64,000 nt of DNA from Solimonas aquatica (GTDB lineage Bacteria; Pseudomonadota; Gammaproteobacteria; Nevskiales; Nevskiaceae), in NCBI RefSeq assembly GCF_900111015.1, contig NZ_FOFS01000006.1, forward strand, positions 174,983 to 238,982, read 5' to 3'. Under the pieces are notes generated by a model, which worked only from the letters and a program-made list of their open reading frames with translations, made no database searches and was not told where the DNA came from. Positions 63,263 to 64,000 of the stretch are shown in pieces. Numbering within the stretch: the stretch's first letter is position 1; every line of letters starts with the position of its first letter. The position numbers were made by a program, and so were the translations under genes.

Positions 63263-64000
63263 GCGCGACCGACAACAAGAGCAATCTGATCACCTTCACC
63301 GAAGCCTATTCGCGGGCCCTGCACGATGCGATGGAGATGGACGCCAGCGTGATCATGCTGGGTGAAGACATCGCCGACGAAGAAGGCGGCGGCGTGTTCA
63401 AGGTCACCAAGGGCCTGTCGACCAAGTTCGGCAAGGGCCGCGTGCGCACCACGCCGATCTCCGAACAGGCCATCGTCGGCGCCGCCGTCGGCGCCGCCCT
63501 GGTCGGCATGCGCCCGGTGGCGGAAATCATGCTGATGAACTTCATCACCGTGCCGATGGACCAGATCGTCAACCACGCCGCCAAGCTGCGCTTCATGTCC
63601 GGCGGCCAGACCCATGTGCCGCTCACCATCCGCACCCGCACCGGCGCCGGCCAGGGCACGGCCGGCCAGCACTCCGACATGCTCGAAGCCTGGTTTGCCC
63701 ACGTCGCCGGCATGAAAGTGGTGATCCCCTCCAGCCCCGCCGATGCCTACGGCCTGATGCTGGGCTGCATCTTCGATGACGATCCCTGCCTGTTCATCGA
63801 AGACGCCGTCACCCGCACCCAGACCGGCCCGGCGCCGGAGAAGGGCGTGAAAATCCCGCTGGGCAAGGCCCATGTGGTCAAGCCCGGCAAGGATGTCTCG
63901 GTGATCGGCTACGGCCGCGCCCTGCGCGACAGCCTCACGATTGCCGAGAAGCTGGAAGGTGAAGGCATCTCGGTGGAGATCGTCGATCTGCGCACCGTCT
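63259..64000 (+). CDS. 2-oxoacid/acetoin dehydrogenase E1 component, beta subunit (partial)
   Basis: The first 247 residues of a beta subunit; the window ends inside the gene. Start MSATDNKSNLITFTEAYSRA, then VIMLGEDIADEEGGGVFKVT, TTPISEQAIVGAAVGAALVG, LRFMSGGQTHVPLTIRTRTG and AGQGTAGQHSDMLEAWFAHV, all standard for the pyruvate/acetoin E1 beta family. ATG 63259 overlaps the alpha stop by four bases, so alpha and beta are coupled. Together they form the alpha2beta2 decarboxylase that passes an acyl group to a lipoyl E2. The C-terminal third is outside. Confidence 0.93.
   Translation, partial: MSATDNKSNLITFTEAYSRALHDAMEMDASVIMLGEDIADEEGGGVFKVTKGLSTKFGKGRVRTTPISEQAIVGAAVGAALVGMRPVAEIMLMNFITVPMDQIVNHAAKLRFMSGGQTHVPLTIRTRTGAGQGTAGQHSDMLEAWFAHVAGMKVVIPSSPADAYGLMLGCIFDDDPCLFIEDAVTRTQTGPAPEKGVKIPLGKAHVVKPGKDVSVIGYGRALRDSLTIAEKLEGEGISVEIVDLRTV

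Overview
The window looks like a chromosomal segment of an aerobic, GC-rich Gram-negative proteobacterium, most likely a gammaproteobacterium of the Solimonas/Nevskia/Hydrocarboniphaga/Steroidobacter kind (inference). The grounds are two TonB-dependent outer-membrane receptors, Tat- and Sec-type signal peptides, a HyaA very like that of enterobacterial hydrogenase 1, and an unusually dense set of acyl-CoA, steroid-type and oxygenase catabolic genes. I see no rRNA, tRNA, CRISPR array, integrase, phage gene or conventional IS transposase. Nearly all DNA is coding, and high GC produces many long antisense open frames that I left out.

Layout. 1-2132: start of an O2-tolerant [NiFe]-hydrogenase operon (hyaA, partial hyaB, minus strand) and a hemerythrin-like protein. 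2265-8582: TetR regulator, TonB receptor, VOC protein, tandem carboxymuconolactone-decarboxylase-fold protein, glutathione transferase. 8760-12371: acyl-CoA ligase, exported Asp-nucleophile alpha/beta hydrolase, LysR regulator. 12361-20675 (minus): an apparent operon reading MaoC dehydratase, acyl-CoA ligase, ketosteroid-dehydrogenase-like flavoprotein, a frameshifted DUF3237 gene, aldo-keto reductase, an internally deleted VOC gene and an exported PQQ dehydrogenase. 20763-30352 (minus): acuI reductase, second TonB receptor, a heteromeric acyl-CoA dehydrogenase pair, Rieske ferredoxin, Rieske oxygenase, amidohydrolase. 30546-37222 (plus): VOC protein, fused 2-oxoacid:ferredoxin oxidoreductase, SDR, nitronate-monooxygenase-like protein, strong terminator, REP-associated transposase. 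37233-54808 (minus): a run of about sixteen genes including P450, its [2Fe-2S] ferredoxin, a second KstD-like flavoprotein, SDRs, hydratases, two CaiB-type CoA-transferases and a HyuA/HyuB pair, with AraC regulators at 47015 and 54961. 54961-60800 (plus): AraC, aldehyde dehydrogenase, SDR and a second acyl-CoA dehydrogenase pair, followed by an exported START-domain protein. 61482-64000: TetR divergent from E1 alpha and beta of a 2-oxoacid dehydrogenase.

How it may work together (inference): the receptors import a hydrophobic substrate. P450/ferredoxin and Rieske systems hydroxylate it, SDR/AKR/PQQ/aldehyde dehydrogenases oxidise alcohols and aldehydes, and CoA ligases or CoA-transferases activate acids. 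Split acyl-CoA dehydrogenases, MaoC and crotonase hydratases then carry out beta-oxidation, and KstD-like flavoproteins dehydrogenate a cyclic ketone. Split acyl-CoA dehydrogenases, KstD-like enzymes and a START protein together point to steroid, sterol or terpenoid breakdown, but no single gene proves the substrate. The least explained module is HyuA-HyuB-crotonase next to two CaiB-type transferases (47284-54808), which could carboxylate and CoA-activate a ketone.
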